From NCBI GenBank assembly GCA_028284905.1, contig JANQQU010000084.1:1-64000 (forward strand): a DNA stretch of 64,000 nt, read 5' to 3'. Positions 8,625 to 18,487 of the stretch are shown piece after piece. Source of the stretch: Calditrichia bacterium. GTDB lineage: Bacteria > Calditrichota > Calditrichia > RBG-13-44-9 > J075. The notes beneath the pieces were generated by a model, which was given only the letters and a program-made list of their open reading frames with translations, ran no database searches and was not told the origin of the DNA. A program made the position numbers and the translations under genes. Positions within the stretch are counted from its first letter, which is position 1. Each line of letters begins with the position of its first letter.

Positions 8625-10043
8625 ATGATTTCCAAAAGACTGGATCCGGACATTATCATCCTTCTCGGGCTGCCGTTTTTTCTCGGAGGAGGATTTCTGT
8701 TTTTACCCTACGAATCCTGGGGCGCATTCAGCGGTTTGATTTTGGGGTTATTTGTTTACGAGATGCTCACCTTTCATAAACGCTGGGTGTTTGGATTTAC
8801 CGGTCTTAATATTGTATCCATGCCGGCGGTTATTTTACTTTCCTACACGACCCTGATCGCTATGCCATCGATATACATATGTGCCATCAAGGATCATCCG
8901 GCCGTGGATACCTACTACATCGCAGTAATGAGCTTTTATTATCTCTATCCGTTGGGGTTGCTGTTTGCCGAAAAAATCTGGCCGTTAGATATGGCGAAAG
9001 CAAAAAAACTGCGTCAAACCGATTTAAGTGCCGATCCTCTCGATCCGTTGTTAGGTGAATTCCTCTATTTTCTTTTGTTGGTTGGCATTGCGATAACGGC
9101 ATTATACATCTTCCGGGTTAAAGTCATTCCACTCTTTGAACTTATTACTAACCCGGGAGAGGCGATAAAATTTTCCATTCTACGCGATGAAGCATTTAAG
9201 TTTCTGGAAGTGACTTTTGCAGAGCGTTATCTTATTCTCTGGCAGCGAGCGACCATCATGCCGGTGGGTATGGTTATCAGCCTTTTTCTATACCTTGTTT
9301 ACCGGAAAAAACAATACCTCTGGTTCCTCGGAATATTCTTTTTCCTGGGATTGTTCTTTAATTCCCTGACATTGGAAAAATCGCCAACCGCAGCGGTCTT
9401 CTTAATCCTACTGGCTTTCTTTTATCTTAGGAAAAAAACCTTTAGTTTTAAATTTGTTTTATTCTCTTTTGTTCTGGTAATGCTGTTGCCGGTGGCCATT
9501 GTGTATTTCAAATTCTTTGTTGATCATGATGATATTGCGACTTATATCCTGATATCAATGAGTAACCGAATATTTGTTATTCCCAGCGAAGCGCTGTATT
9601 TGCACTTCGAGATGTTTCCCAGATTTCACGAATTCCTTTATGGCCGCTCTTCCCAATTATTTTCCTGGCTGCATCACGAAGGTGGGGTAATGCTGCCCAG
9701 TATTGTTGCGGGTTATTGGTATAAAAATCCCCATTCTACTGTATACGCAAATGCAATCTATATCGGAAACTTCTGGGCCGATTTTGGAATGATTGGGGTC
9801 TTTACCTCCACTTTTTTTATCGGTATCATTATCCATTGGCTTAATCAGGTAACACTGAAAGTAGCCCGCTATCGCAAAAATATTGTCTATATGTTATTAA
9901 CATCGGTTGTTGTGCCGATTTTTACGATTAAATTTCTCAGTGCAAATTTTACCACCCTGTTTTTTTCCAGTGGTCTTATCGTACTGGTTGTCTTTTTGAT
10001 ATTCCTGGATAAATTCTTTTATAAATGGATTAAGCAGGAATGA
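8625..10043 (+). CDS. Wzy-like polymerase / O-antigen ligase-type membrane protein
   Basis: A 472-residue hydrophobic protein with about 11-12 membrane helices and a large periplasmic loop late in the sequence (around residues 335-385, rich in aromatic, His and Arg residues). This is the layout of Wzy polymerases, which join repeat units on the periplasmic side. Sequence identity in the family is low, so the call rests on topology, size and its place directly after the flippase. The ATG at 8625 is used; an in-frame TTG at 8613 would add four residues and neither has a clear ribosome site. Confidence 0.62.
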   Translation: MISKRLDPDIIILLGLPFFLGGGFLFLPYESWGAFSGLILGLFVYEMLTFHKRWVFGFTGLNIVSMPAVILLSYTTLIAMPSIYICAIKDHPAVDTYYIAVMSFYYLYPLGLLFAEKIWPLDMAKAKKLRQTDLSADPLDPLLGEFLYFLLLVGIAITALYIFRVKVIPLFELITNPGEAIKFSILRDEAFKFLEVTFAERYLILWQRATIMPVGMVISLFLYLVYRKKQYLWFLGIFFFLGLFFNSLTLEKSPTAAVFLILLAFFYLRKKTFSFKFVLFSFVLVMLLPVAIVYFKFFVDHDDIATYILISMSNRIFVIPSEALYLHFEMFPRFHEFLYGRSSQLFSWLHHEGGVMLPSIVAGYWYKNPHSTVYANAIYIGNFWADFGMIGVFTSTFFIGIIIHWLNQVTLKVARYRKNIVYMLLTSVVVPIFTIKFLSANFTTLFFSSGLIVLVVFLIFLDKFFYKWIKQE

Positions 10044-10167
10044 TGATAAAACATTGTTAGATTGGTTTTGCAGAAACGCTTATTGATTTAAGTAAATATC
10101 TTTTTATATACCGATTACAGAATTACACGCGCATGGTTGCCACCACAATAGAGAACGGTTTTCCGGT

Positions 10168-11334
10168 ATGAAAAAAATGCTTTTCCTGACATCTCGCTTG
10201 CCATTTCCACCGATTGGGGGCGATAAACTTAGAACGTTTAATTTCCTGAAATACATAAAGGAAAGATACGAAGTGACACTGGTGTCATTTGTTGAACATG
10301 AAATGGAGCTGGAATATCTGGAAGAATACCGGGATTATTATGATGAAGTGATTACAATACTTCTCCCCCGAATGAAATCCTATCTGAATTGCATGGTGGG
10401 ATTATTTAGCAGCACCCCGTTACAAATCCATTATTACAATTCTGGTAAACTGAGGAAGATTGTCGAAGATGAACTTCAAAAAGGCTATGATTTCATCTTT
10501 TGTCATTTAATCCGTATGGGGCAGTATTTACCAGCGGATAAAGAGATCTTGAAGGTTGTGGATTTTACCGATGCTATTTCTCTGAATTATGATCGCAGTA
10601 AGCAGTACCGAAAAGGGGTCTTTTCCCTGATAAATTCCATAGAATCCCGCCGCGTCTTAAATTATGAACATGATGTTATACGCCGTGCGGATATTTCCAT
10701 ATTTATCTCCAGTATTGATGCCGAATTTCTGAAAAACAACGAAAACCGTGAGAAGATTAAGATTGTTGCGAACGGTGTTGATTTAGAGCGATTCCAATAT
10801 TACGATGGCGAATACGACAGCAATAATATTTGCTTTGTCGGGAATATGCGCACCTTTCCGAATACCGATGCTGTTTTGTTTTTTGTAAAAGAGGTATTCC
10901 CGCAATTAAAAGCGAAAAAGGCCGACTTGCGATTTTATATCGTTGGTACCGAGCCCGGAAAAAGTGTACAGCAATTACATAATGGTGAGGATATTATCGT
11001 TACCGGGTTTGTTGACGATGTGATTCCCTATATCAACAATTCTGCATTGTTAATTGCACCGATGCGCGTCGGCGCCGGGGTCCAAAATAAAATACTTGAG
11101 GCGATGGCGCTGGGAACGCCGGTTGTGACGACATCAATCGGTGCTGAAGGGCTGGCACAGGAGAACCTGTTGATTGGTGATACGCCAGCAGCGCTTACGG
11201 AAAAGATTCTTGAGCTGGTTAATAATCCAGAAACCCGGCGGGGAAAAGCCAGTGCCGGCAGAAAATATATCGAATCGCAATTTAAATGGGAACAGGTACT
11301 CAGTAGCCTGGACGACTGTTTAAACCTGAAATGA
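10168..11334 (+). CDS. GT4 family glycosyltransferase
   Basis: A cytoplasmic GT-B fold glycosyltransferase of 388 residues. The N-terminus has LTSRLPFPPIGGDKLRTF, where the PPxGGDKLR stretch resembles the sugar transferases found beside exosortase/PEP-CTERM polysaccharide loci. Following parts are IVANGVDLERF (about 201-211), VGNMRTFPNTDAV, and the donor-binding GAGVQNKILEAMALGTPVV near residue 310. It overlaps the sulfotransferase start by four bases (ATGA), suggesting that the two act on the same glycan. Donor and acceptor sugars cannot be read from the sequence. Confidence 0.85.
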   Translation: MKKMLFLTSRLPFPPIGGDKLRTFNFLKYIKERYEVTLVSFVEHEMELEYLEEYRDYYDEVITILLPRMKSYLNCMVGLFSSTPLQIHYYNSGKLRKIVEDELQKGYDFIFCHLIRMGQYLPADKEILKVVDFTDAISLNYDRSKQYRKGVFSLINSIESRRVLNYEHDVIRRADISIFISSIDAEFLKNNENREKIKIVANGVDLERFQYYDGEYDSNNICFVGNMRTFPNTDAVLFFVKEVFPQLKAKKADLRFYIVGTEPGKSVQQLHNGEDIIVTGFVDDVIPYINNSALLIAPMRVGAGVQNKILEAMALGTPVVTTSIGAEGLAQENLLIGDTPAALTEKILELVNNPETRRGKASAGRKYIESQFKWEQVLSSLDDCLNLK

Positions 11335-12341
11335 TACCAAGCGGATCTGTTATGAAACCAGTGTTTATCGGTGGGACTGGCCGGAGTGGCACCACGATTT
11401 TAAAGCAGGTGCTGATGCATCATCCACAGATTGCCGCTATTCCCCGCGAACTACGTGTGATTGTCGATCCTTATGGCGCATTGGATTTAAAGCAGGCATT
11501 AAGTGAGCGTTGGTCCCCATACAATGCCGATCACGCTATTCGCAATTTCCGTAAATTAATGATGAAATCCCGCAGTGTGTCAATATGGGCACGGGCGGAA
11601 CGAAAATTCTTTCCGAAATTTGGTGTTGCCCCACGACGATATATCACCATGGGGTTTGATAAGCATTTTGGTAAACCCTACTACCGCAATCGCCTGAAGA
11701 AGTTGCTGAATGATCTTTCCTACCATGTGGCCCGGGGAAACTGGGACGGAACGCCATCCTTGCAATTACGTCCGGAAATATACGAAACAGATTATTTGCC
11801 GAATGAAACGATCGATACGTTGCTTGGGAATTTTTTCCGGGATTTGTATGCACAAAGAAATCCGGATGGCAGCAAAACGCACTGGATCGAAGATACGCCA
11901 TACAATTTGTTACAGGTGCCGGAATTGCTGGATCTGTTCCCGGATATGAAATTCCTGCATATTTACCGGGATTTAAGAGATGTGCTCGCCTCTTACTTTC
12001 GTCACGACTGGGGCGGAGATGATATGACTGCTACCGCCCGCCGTTTGGCTAATATCATTAAACGCTGGTTAATCATTCGGGAATCGCTACCTGCGGATAT
12101 GTTCCTGGAAGTGCGGCTGGAAGCATTGGCGAAAGCGCCGGAGGCAGAATTTCGGAAAATCTGCGACTTTATCGGGATGCCGTTTGCAGACCAGCTAAAG
12201 GATAATGTCGCCGCCCTGAATGTTGACCGTATGCATGGCGGCCGTTGGCAGCGGGAAATTCCCGCAGATAAACAGGAAGAGATCGTTGAGATTTTAGCAC
12301 CGGCTCTCTCCGCATACGATTATATCGCAGCAAAAAAGTAA
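11331..12341 (+). CDS. Sulfotransferase family protein
   Basis: A 336-residue protein with the PAPS-binding signatures of P-loop sulfotransferases. The 5'-phosphosulfate loop is FIGGTGRSGTTIL near the N-terminus, and the 3'-phosphate motif is HIYRDLRDVLASYF around residue 210. Such enzymes move sulfate from PAPS onto sugars or other hydroxyl groups. It overlaps the preceding GT4 gene by ATGA and sits inside an exopolysaccharide locus, so a sulfated polymer is a reasonable inference. The start could also be the ATG at 11352, just before the P-loop strand. Confidence 0.82.
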   Translation: MIPSGSVMKPVFIGGTGRSGTTILKQVLMHHPQIAAIPRELRVIVDPYGALDLKQALSERWSPYNADHAIRNFRKLMMKSRSVSIWARAERKFFPKFGVAPRRYITMGFDKHFGKPYYRNRLKKLLNDLSYHVARGNWDGTPSLQLRPEIYETDYLPNETIDTLLGNFFRDLYAQRNPDGSKTHWIEDTPYNLLQVPELLDLFPDMKFLHIYRDLRDVLASYFRHDWGGDDMTATARRLANIIKRWLIIRESLPADMFLEVRLEALAKAPEAEFRKICDFIGMPFADQLKDNVAALNVDRMHGGRWQREIPADKQEEIVEILAPALSAYDYIAAKK

Positions 12342-12428
12342 AACGATTGATGACCTGAGAATTGCCTACAATAATCGAATAAATGATATTTTTCACTAGC
12401 ATTTTGCTTTCGATTGTATTAAGCAGTT

Positions 12429-13580
12429 ATGATGAATGAGAAAAAAACCAAAATAGCTGTCTGTAGCTCTGCCCACCCCTATGACGATGCCCGTATTTTT
12501 CATCGTCAGGCTCATTCTCTCGCCCGCCATTTTGATGTCACAATCTTTGCCTGCGCACCATTTCAGGATAAAACCACTGAAGAAAATATTCGCATTCAGG
12601 GACTACCGGAGTGGCAGAAAAAATCTTCCCGGATCAAGAACCTGTTTCTGCTGATGAAAAAAGTGCATCGCTCAGATGCCGAGGTGTTCATTTTTCACGA
12701 TACGGTTGGCATGCTGCTTATTCCATTGGTGAAAATATTTAAGCGCAAAAAAATTATTTACGATATCCACGAAAATTTTCATGGTTTTATCCAGGAGAAA
12801 ACCTGGATTCCCAAACCATTACGCTGGCTGGCAGCAAAGGGATATATGCTGGCGGAAAGCGTTGCTCTCTGGTTCACGGATATGGTCTGGTTTGCAGTTC
12901 AGGATATCGGTGATCATTATAACCATATTAACCGCATTCCAAAATTGTTGGTCGGAAATTACCCGCCGTTAAAGCAATTCAATGCTGTCGAAAGAGAAAC
13001 TGTCTCTCCAAAAAATCGCTTTTTCTTTGTTGGGAGTATTGATGCAGATCGCAGTATTTTGCAGATTATCGCCGGTTTTGACGCGTTTGCCAAAAAGGAA
13101 AAAAGTTATCAGCTGCTGATCGGGGGCGTGTATTACAGCGAGGAATTCCGGAATGCTGTCGCCAGTGCGGTGGAAAAGAGCGCAGCCGCATCGCGCATCA
13201 TTCTGATGGATAAAATTCCCTACCCGGAAGTGCCTAAATATATTGCCGAATCAAAAGCCGGACTGGCAGTATATCAACCGACCTATAATTTTTTGAGAAG
13301 TATGCCGAATAAGCTTTTTGAATACCTGGGAATGGGGATTCCGGTGATAACGTCAAATTTCCCGAATTTTCAGTTTGTTAACGGTGAAACAGAGTGCGGC
13401 GTTTGTGTCGATCCGAATGACGTAAATGCGATTGCTGAAGCGATGCATTATCTGGCAGAGGATGACAGCCGGCGTCAGCAAATGGGCGAAAATGGAAAAA
13501 CACTGGTAGAAGAGAAGTTTAACTGGGAAATTGCGGAACGGGAAATCATACAGGCTGTTTACAAATTAGCAGGACAATAA
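12429..13580 (+). CDS. GT4-like glycosyltransferase
   Basis: A 383-residue GT-B type glycosyltransferase. The N-terminal domain begins KIAVCSSAHPYDDARIFHRQ, where the DDARIFHRQ stretch recurs in glycosyltransferases acting on polysaccharides. HENFHGF follows near residue 115. The C-terminal donor site carries MPNKLFEYLGMGIPVITS (about 295-312), with the Glu typical of retaining GT4 enzymes. It is the second GT4-type gene of the locus. Its acceptor is unknown. Starts at 12429 and 12432 are adjacent ATGs. Confidence 0.82.
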   Translation: MMNEKKTKIAVCSSAHPYDDARIFHRQAHSLARHFDVTIFACAPFQDKTTEENIRIQGLPEWQKKSSRIKNLFLLMKKVHRSDAEVFIFHDTVGMLLIPLVKIFKRKKIIYDIHENFHGFIQEKTWIPKPLRWLAAKGYMLAESVALWFTDMVWFAVQDIGDHYNHINRIPKLLVGNYPPLKQFNAVERETVSPKNRFFFVGSIDADRSILQIIAGFDAFAKKEKSYQLLIGGVYYSEEFRNAVASAVEKSAAASRIILMDKIPYPEVPKYIAESKAGLAVYQPTYNFLRSMPNKLFEYLGMGIPVITSNFPNFQFVNGETECGVCVDPNDVNAIAEAMHYLAEDDSRRQQMGENGKTLVEEKFNWEIAEREIIQAVYKLAGQ

Positions 13581-13682
13581 GGATGCTCGGTTTCAATGCT
13601 ATTTCAACCCGAAAGCATTAGAATTGAATAACAACTTGTCAGTATTAAGCGTAAACCATGGAAGTAAACTTTGGAGTAAGAT

Positions 13683-15977
13683 ATGACTTCATTCGGAAAA
13701 ATCACTGTTTTCACTGTTTGTTTTTTACTGTCTGTGTTTCTCCCTTCGTTCGGAGATGAAAAACAGGTGCTGGAAAACGAAAATGTTTATATCAGCTTAG
13801 TGCTGGACAGTGAGAGCCAGCGGGTTTACATCGATGAGATTATAGATAAAACCAATTCAAATTATATCTCCCTTTTTGATAATGATGAACGCCCGGCACC
13901 AATATGGGGGCTGCAGATGGAAGGAAAAACGAATTACCTGTTTTCAAACAATGTTCGTTTTATTCGCTGGGAAACGCCGTCGAATGATCAATTGGGAATC
14001 GTGTGGGAATTGAAAAATGATTCCGACCTGGGGGACTTACGATTCACCGCGACCATTACTCTCAAACGGAGTATTTATTGGGACTTCTCCGTCGAGGCCA
14101 TTGGACGTAACCCGCAATCATTTAATCTCCAATGGCTGGAATATCCCTATCTCGGGGATCTGAATCCGGATGACCTGAATATGGTTTTACCACAGGGGTG
14201 GGGGAGAGAGTATCATAATCCCGGCGCATTTTCCGGATATTACAAATACCCGACAAAAGATGCGAATATGCAGTTTATGGCATATTACCGGCAAGGAAAT
14301 AAGCATGGTTTATATTTTGCAGCCAATGATAGCAGCGGTTTCCAGAAGTTGATTCGCCATAACCTGATCAAATCCCGTAATGATCCTTCCCGCAGTAATA
14401 TCCGCGCATCTATCCGTACTATTCCCAGCGTGCAAAAAAATAGTGTTTCCTGGCAGTTACCGTTTCCGATGGAAATACGTCCGTTTACCGGTGGGTGGTT
14501 TGAGGCCTCTCGGATATATCGATTGTTTGTAGATGGCTGGAAAGCACCAAATCAGCGCAATGGCATTAATGACTGGACATTCGACAACGATCTCTTTTTG
14601 CTGGTGCTGGCGGCAAATGTCGATGGGGGAAAATTAATGGAACCGGGCAGCGGCCGACCCCTGCATGAAAAATTGAAAACGTTGATGGAAGACCTTGATG
14701 CCAATACCGCTGCGATCCATCTAAATCGCTGGCATAACCATCGCTTTGATGATAACTATCCAAACTATTTTCCCCCCAAAAGCGGCTTCGAAGATTTTCT
14801 GGCAGAAATGAAATCGATGAATGTCAAAGTATTACCCTATATTAATGCCAGAATTGCTGATATCGACGTCGCCAATACAGAAAGCAGCATCTACGATAAC
14901 GCCAGCCAGGGCGTATCCGGGGATTTTTTCCGTGTGAAGCATAATGTTAACCAATTTCTGACAATGTGCCCGAATACCGAGTACTGGCAGAATAAAATCC
15001 GCACAATTTCCGAGCGCCTCTTAAAAGAGTATGGGGTCGATGGGGTATACTATGATGAAGTCGGCACTGCCCCCTCTTACCTCTGTGTAAACGCATCTCA
15101 TAATCATCCTGAGGATCAGGTCTATCGCTTGTTTAGCGGCAATCAAGCGCCTTTCAATTTTGCTTCCGGAAATCGTTGGACAAAAGCTGTGAATCGTTTG
15201 TTTAACCCTGAAGCTGTTTCGATGACGGAAGATAATGGGGAAGTATATAATGCCGATATCCACCTGATGGTCAATCACGAATTGAAAATCTATAAAGGGG
15301 GATGTAACGATTTTCAGGAAGAGCCGTCAACAACGATTCCTCTCTTTCCGGCAGTCTACTCCGGTAAAAAACAAACTTTAGGCTTCAGCCGCCACTATCT
15401 CGCCGAAAATGGCCGAACGCTACCCTCTTGCAATGGGAATATCGATGTCGATTTTTTAAATGGCGGTATGTTTAAAATGGCTCTGAATTTTCTTTACGGA
15501 TCGCACATTAGTTGGGTGAGCCACACTTACTTGCTGGAAAACGAGGGACTTCGGGATTATATGAAATCATTGCTTCAGCAGCGGAAAGTGATTCGCGATT
15601 ATTTCAATTTTGGCGAAATGTGGTTTCCCCCGGCTGTTGAAATGGCTGATAATACTGCCCGGGCCCTGATTGAGGAGGACCTGAAGCTTCGTGGCGAAAG
15701 GGTTGGCAAATACCAGTTTTTTGAAGATCCGCTACAAGCAACATTCTGGAAATATACAGATGATGATACCCAGAAGTTTGCTGTAATGATTACGAATTTT
15801 ACCCAGAATGAGGCCAGCGCAAATGAAATTTCTCTCCGCTTGCCTGCCGGAAATTATTTTGAGCAGGACTTGAGTGAAACGGAGCGAAAAAAAGTAAAAA
15901 GTAATGGCGAATATGTCCTTAAAGATGTTACACTATCGGCGCTAAGCGTGAAGGTTTTTGAATTTGAAAGACGCTGA
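13683..15977 (+). CDS. Secreted glycoside-hydrolase-like protein (possible DUF6259 family)
   Basis: A 764-residue exported protein with a signal peptide over about residues 1-24. The first ~290 residues look like a beta-sandwich rich in Trp and Tyr. A central part (about 300-560) reads like a (beta/alpha)8 barrel: VKVLPYINAR, then GVDGVYYDEVG, then SMTEDNGEVYNADI. The Asp/Glu at the strand ends could be catalytic. A short beta domain closes the protein. This layout resembles the DUF6259 type of uncharacterised glycosidase-like proteins, from memory only. In a polysaccharide locus it could trim or release polymer. GGAG lies before the ATG. Substrate and activity are unknown. Confidence 0.6.
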   Translation: MTSFGKITVFTVCFLLSVFLPSFGDEKQVLENENVYISLVLDSESQRVYIDEIIDKTNSNYISLFDNDERPAPIWGLQMEGKTNYLFSNNVRFIRWETPSNDQLGIVWELKNDSDLGDLRFTATITLKRSIYWDFSVEAIGRNPQSFNLQWLEYPYLGDLNPDDLNMVLPQGWGREYHNPGAFSGYYKYPTKDANMQFMAYYRQGNKHGLYFAANDSSGFQKLIRHNLIKSRNDPSRSNIRASIRTIPSVQKNSVSWQLPFPMEIRPFTGGWFEASRIYRLFVDGWKAPNQRNGINDWTFDNDLFLLVLAANVDGGKLMEPGSGRPLHEKLKTLMEDLDANTAAIHLNRWHNHRFDDNYPNYFPPKSGFEDFLAEMKSMNVKVLPYINARIADIDVANTESSIYDNASQGVSGDFFRVKHNVNQFLTMCPNTEYWQNKIRTISERLLKEYGVDGVYYDEVGTAPSYLCVNASHNHPEDQVYRLFSGNQAPFNFASGNRWTKAVNRLFNPEAVSMTEDNGEVYNADIHLMVNHELKIYKGGCNDFQEEPSTTIPLFPAVYSGKKQTLGFSRHYLAENGRTLPSCNGNIDVDFLNGGMFKMALNFLYGSHISWVSHTYLLENEGLRDYMKSLLQQRKVIRDYFNFGEMWFPPAVEMADNTARALIEEDLKLRGERVGKYQFFEDPLQATFWKYTDDDTQKFAVMITNFTQNEASANEISLRLPAGNYFEQDLSETERKKVKSNGEYVLKDVTLSALSVKVFEFERR

Positions 15978-16111
15978 CAGGTATTCACAACAGTGCCATT
16001 ATTTGGAACCACTTGTAACTTTCTTGCGGATAACGGATACTGGATAAATTTAAGCGGCACTGTTCTTATGCCAATAGTTTCAGAGATAATTTTTTAACCC
16101 AAAGGTGAGAT

Positions 16112-17218
16112 ATGAAAGTACCATTTGTAGACCTGAAAGCACAGTACCAATCGATTCGTTCGGAAATTCTCCCGCAGTTAGAAGCTGTATGCGAGAATAC
16201 CAGTTTTGTTCTCGGCCCATTTGTGAAAGAGTTTGAAGAGGCCTATGCAAAGTTTTGCGATGCGAAGCATGCCATCGCTGTAAATAATGGCACCTCTGCC
16301 GATCAGTTAGCGATTATGGCGATGATTAAACCTGGTGATGAAGTAATTACTCCACCAAACACTTTTTTTGCGACAACCGAAGCTATTACCGCTGCCGGCG
16401 GTAAGCCGGTTTTTGTCGATATTGAAGAAGATAGTTATAATATTGACCCGGCAAAAATAGAGGCCGCGATTACCCCAAAAACCCGCATGATAGTGCCGAT
16501 CCACCTTTATGGGCAACCCGCAGATATGGACCCGATAATGGATATCGCGAAAAAGCATAACCTTTATGTTGTCGAAGATGCTGCCCAGGCACATGGTGCG
16601 GACTACAAGGGACGGCGGGCTGGCTCTATTGGTGATGCAGCTGCTTTCTCATTCTACCCCGGTAAAAATCTTGGTGCTTACGGAGAAGCCGGTGCAGTGA
16701 CGACAAATTCCGAAGAGGTTGCCGATTTTGTAAAACTCTATCGTGATCATGGTTCAAAAACAAAATATGTGCATGATATTGAAGGGCATAACATGCGGAT
16801 GTCCGGTTTCCAGGGAGCAGTGCTGGGCGTAAAGCTGAAACATCTGCCTGGTTGGACGGACAACCGCCGCCGGAATGCTGCGCTCTACAATGAGCATCTA
16901 AGCGGTGTGGACGGAGTGATTACACCAAAAGAGATGCCCTATGCAAAGCATGTCTATCATCTCTATGTCATTCGGGTGAAAAACCGCGAAGGTCTGCAGT
17001 CATATCTTGCTGACCAGGGAATTGCCAGCGGCTTTCATTATAAAATTCCCCTGCACCTGCAAAAAGCCTATGAAGGTATGGGACATAAATCCGGCGATTT
17101 TCCGGTTACTGAAAAAGTGATGGAAGAGATTCTTTCTCTGCCGATGTACCCGGAATTATCTGCCGAGCAGATTGCGTATGTGGCAAATGCCGTAAAGGAA
17201 TTTATTGCTAAATCATAA
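16112..17218 (+). CDS. DegT/DnrJ/EryC1/StrS family sugar aminotransferase
   Basis: A PLP-dependent aminotransferase of 368 residues that converts a nucleotide-linked keto-sugar into an amino sugar. The N-terminus VPFVDLKAQY is characteristic. VEDAAQAHGA contains the PLP-ring Asp, and the Schiff-base Lys is Lys185 in FYPGKNLGAYGEAG. It resembles the WbpE/VioA group. The next gene is a Gfo/Idh/MocA dehydrogenase, and such pairs make 3-amino-uronic or similar sugars. A good ribosome site (AAAGGTGAG) precedes the ATG. The exact sugar is not determinable. Confidence 0.9.
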   Translation: MKVPFVDLKAQYQSIRSEILPQLEAVCENTSFVLGPFVKEFEEAYAKFCDAKHAIAVNNGTSADQLAIMAMIKPGDEVITPPNTFFATTEAITAAGGKPVFVDIEEDSYNIDPAKIEAAITPKTRMIVPIHLYGQPADMDPIMDIAKKHNLYVVEDAAQAHGADYKGRRAGSIGDAAAFSFYPGKNLGAYGEAGAVTTNSEEVADFVKLYRDHGSKTKYVHDIEGHNMRMSGFQGAVLGVKLKHLPGWTDNRRRNAALYNEHLSGVDGVITPKEMPYAKHVYHLYVIRVKNREGLQSYLADQGIASGFHYKIPLHLQKAYEGMGHKSGDFPVTEKVMEEILSLPMYPELSAEQIAYVANAVKEFIAKS

Positions 17219-17311
17219 GTAAAACCGGTTTTTAAAATTACCCGGAGAAACCAATCAGTTAAAACGGTGAACTGAAGCGAAAATTGAGTTGAAAAGAAAA
17301 AGGAAGCGAAC

Positions 17312-18319
17312 ATGTTAAACGTAGGCATCGTCGGGGTTGGATATTGGGGACCAAATATTGTCCGGAATTTTTCCGCCAATAAAAATACAAATGTATTAAT
17401 GGTTGCAGATTTGAAGCAGGACCGCCTGGATCTGATCGAATCTAATTATCCAACCGTGGAGACAACCCGGGATGTTAAGGATATTATCAACCATCCGAAA
17501 ATTGATGCTGTGGCGATCTGCACACCGGTATTTACCCATTACGAAATCGCCAAGGCTGCACTGGAAGCCGGCAAACACATTCTCATCGAAAAACCAATGA
17601 CATCAACTTCTGCGCAATCGGAAGAGCTGATTAATCTCGCCGAACAGAAAAACCTGACGATTATGGTCGATCATACTTTTCTGTTTACCGGCGCCGTTCG
17701 CAAGATTAAGGAGATGGTCGATGGCGGGGAAATCGGTGATATCTACTATTTTGATTCCGTGCGGGTGAATCTCGGATTGTTTCAGCATGATATCAATGTG
17801 ATCTGGGATTTGGCGCCGCATGATATTTCCATTATGGATTTTATTATTCCCCATAAAGCGGAAGCAGTTAGTGCAACCGGCGCGGATCATGTCGGGCGCG
17901 GCCTGGAAGATGTGGCATATATGACCGTTTACTACCCGAATAATATTATTGCCCATATTCACGTGAACTGGCTCTCACCGGTAAAAATTCGCCAGACCCT
18001 GATCGGTGGCTCCCGCCAGATGATCGTTTGGGACGATAACTCTCCCAGCGAGAAAATCAAGATTTACGATAAGGGGATTGAAGTAATCAAAACCCAGGAT
18101 CAGATTTATAATACGTTGATTCAGTATCGTACCGGCGATATGATTAGCCCGAACATTCCTCCCTCCGAAGCGCTGGCGATCGAAATGGCGCATTTTGTTG
18201 ATTGTGTGACCAATGGAAAGAAGCCGATTTCCGATGGCCATTTGGGACATGCCGTTGTCAAAATTCTGGAATCTTCAGAAAAATCAATCAAAAATCGCGG
18301 TAAAGAAATCCTGCTTTAA
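17312..18319 (+). CDS. Gfo/Idh/MocA family nucleotide-sugar dehydrogenase
   Basis: A 335-residue NAD(P)-dependent oxidoreductase. The Rossmann motif is GIVGVGYWGPNIVRNF, EKPMTSTSAQSEELI carries the EKP motif near residue 94, and LAPHDISIMDF contains the conserved His. It is probably the partner of the aminotransferase before it, oxidising the C3 or a nearby hydroxyl of a UDP-sugar so that it can be aminated, as in the WbpB/WbpE pair. That role is inferred from the pairing. AAGGA precedes the ATG, and a strong terminator follows the gene. Confidence 0.87.
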   Translation: MLNVGIVGVGYWGPNIVRNFSANKNTNVLMVADLKQDRLDLIESNYPTVETTRDVKDIINHPKIDAVAICTPVFTHYEIAKAALEAGKHILIEKPMTSTSAQSEELINLAEQKNLTIMVDHTFLFTGAVRKIKEMVDGGEIGDIYYFDSVRVNLGLFQHDINVIWDLAPHDISIMDFIIPHKAEAVSATGADHVGRGLEDVAYMTVYYPNNIIAHIHVNWLSPVKIRQTLIGGSRQMIVWDDNSPSEKIKIYDKGIEVIKTQDQIYNTLIQYRTGDMISPNIPPSEALAIEMAHFVDCVTNGKKPISDGHLGHAVVKILESSEKSIKNRGKEILL

Positions 18320-18342
18320 CGCTACGTTTTATAAAGACCTTG

Positions 18343-18389
18343 CCGCTCCATTCGACTTTCTTTTGGAAAGATGGATGGGGCGGTTTTTT
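18343..18389 (+). terminator. Rho-independent terminator after the Gfo/Idh gene
   Basis: CCGCTCCAT (18343-18351) pairs with ATGGGGCGG (18375-18383), with one G-U pair, and an inner CTTTC/GAAAG stem adds to it. TTTTTT follows at 18384-18389. This closes the first part of the exopolysaccharide locus. Confidence 0.8.
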
Positions 18390-18487
18390 ATCCATTCCTG
18401 CAAAACCGGGAACTCGTAACCTTTAATTGGTATTTGATGCTGTCGGTGCTATATTACTCGCATTTCTCATATGGAGAAGTACGCAAG

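Noticed and set aside
18371-18487. N-terminal extension of the Wzi-like protein
   Set aside because: It begins inside a strong terminator hairpin and adds residues before the signal peptide; the ATG at 18488 fits better.
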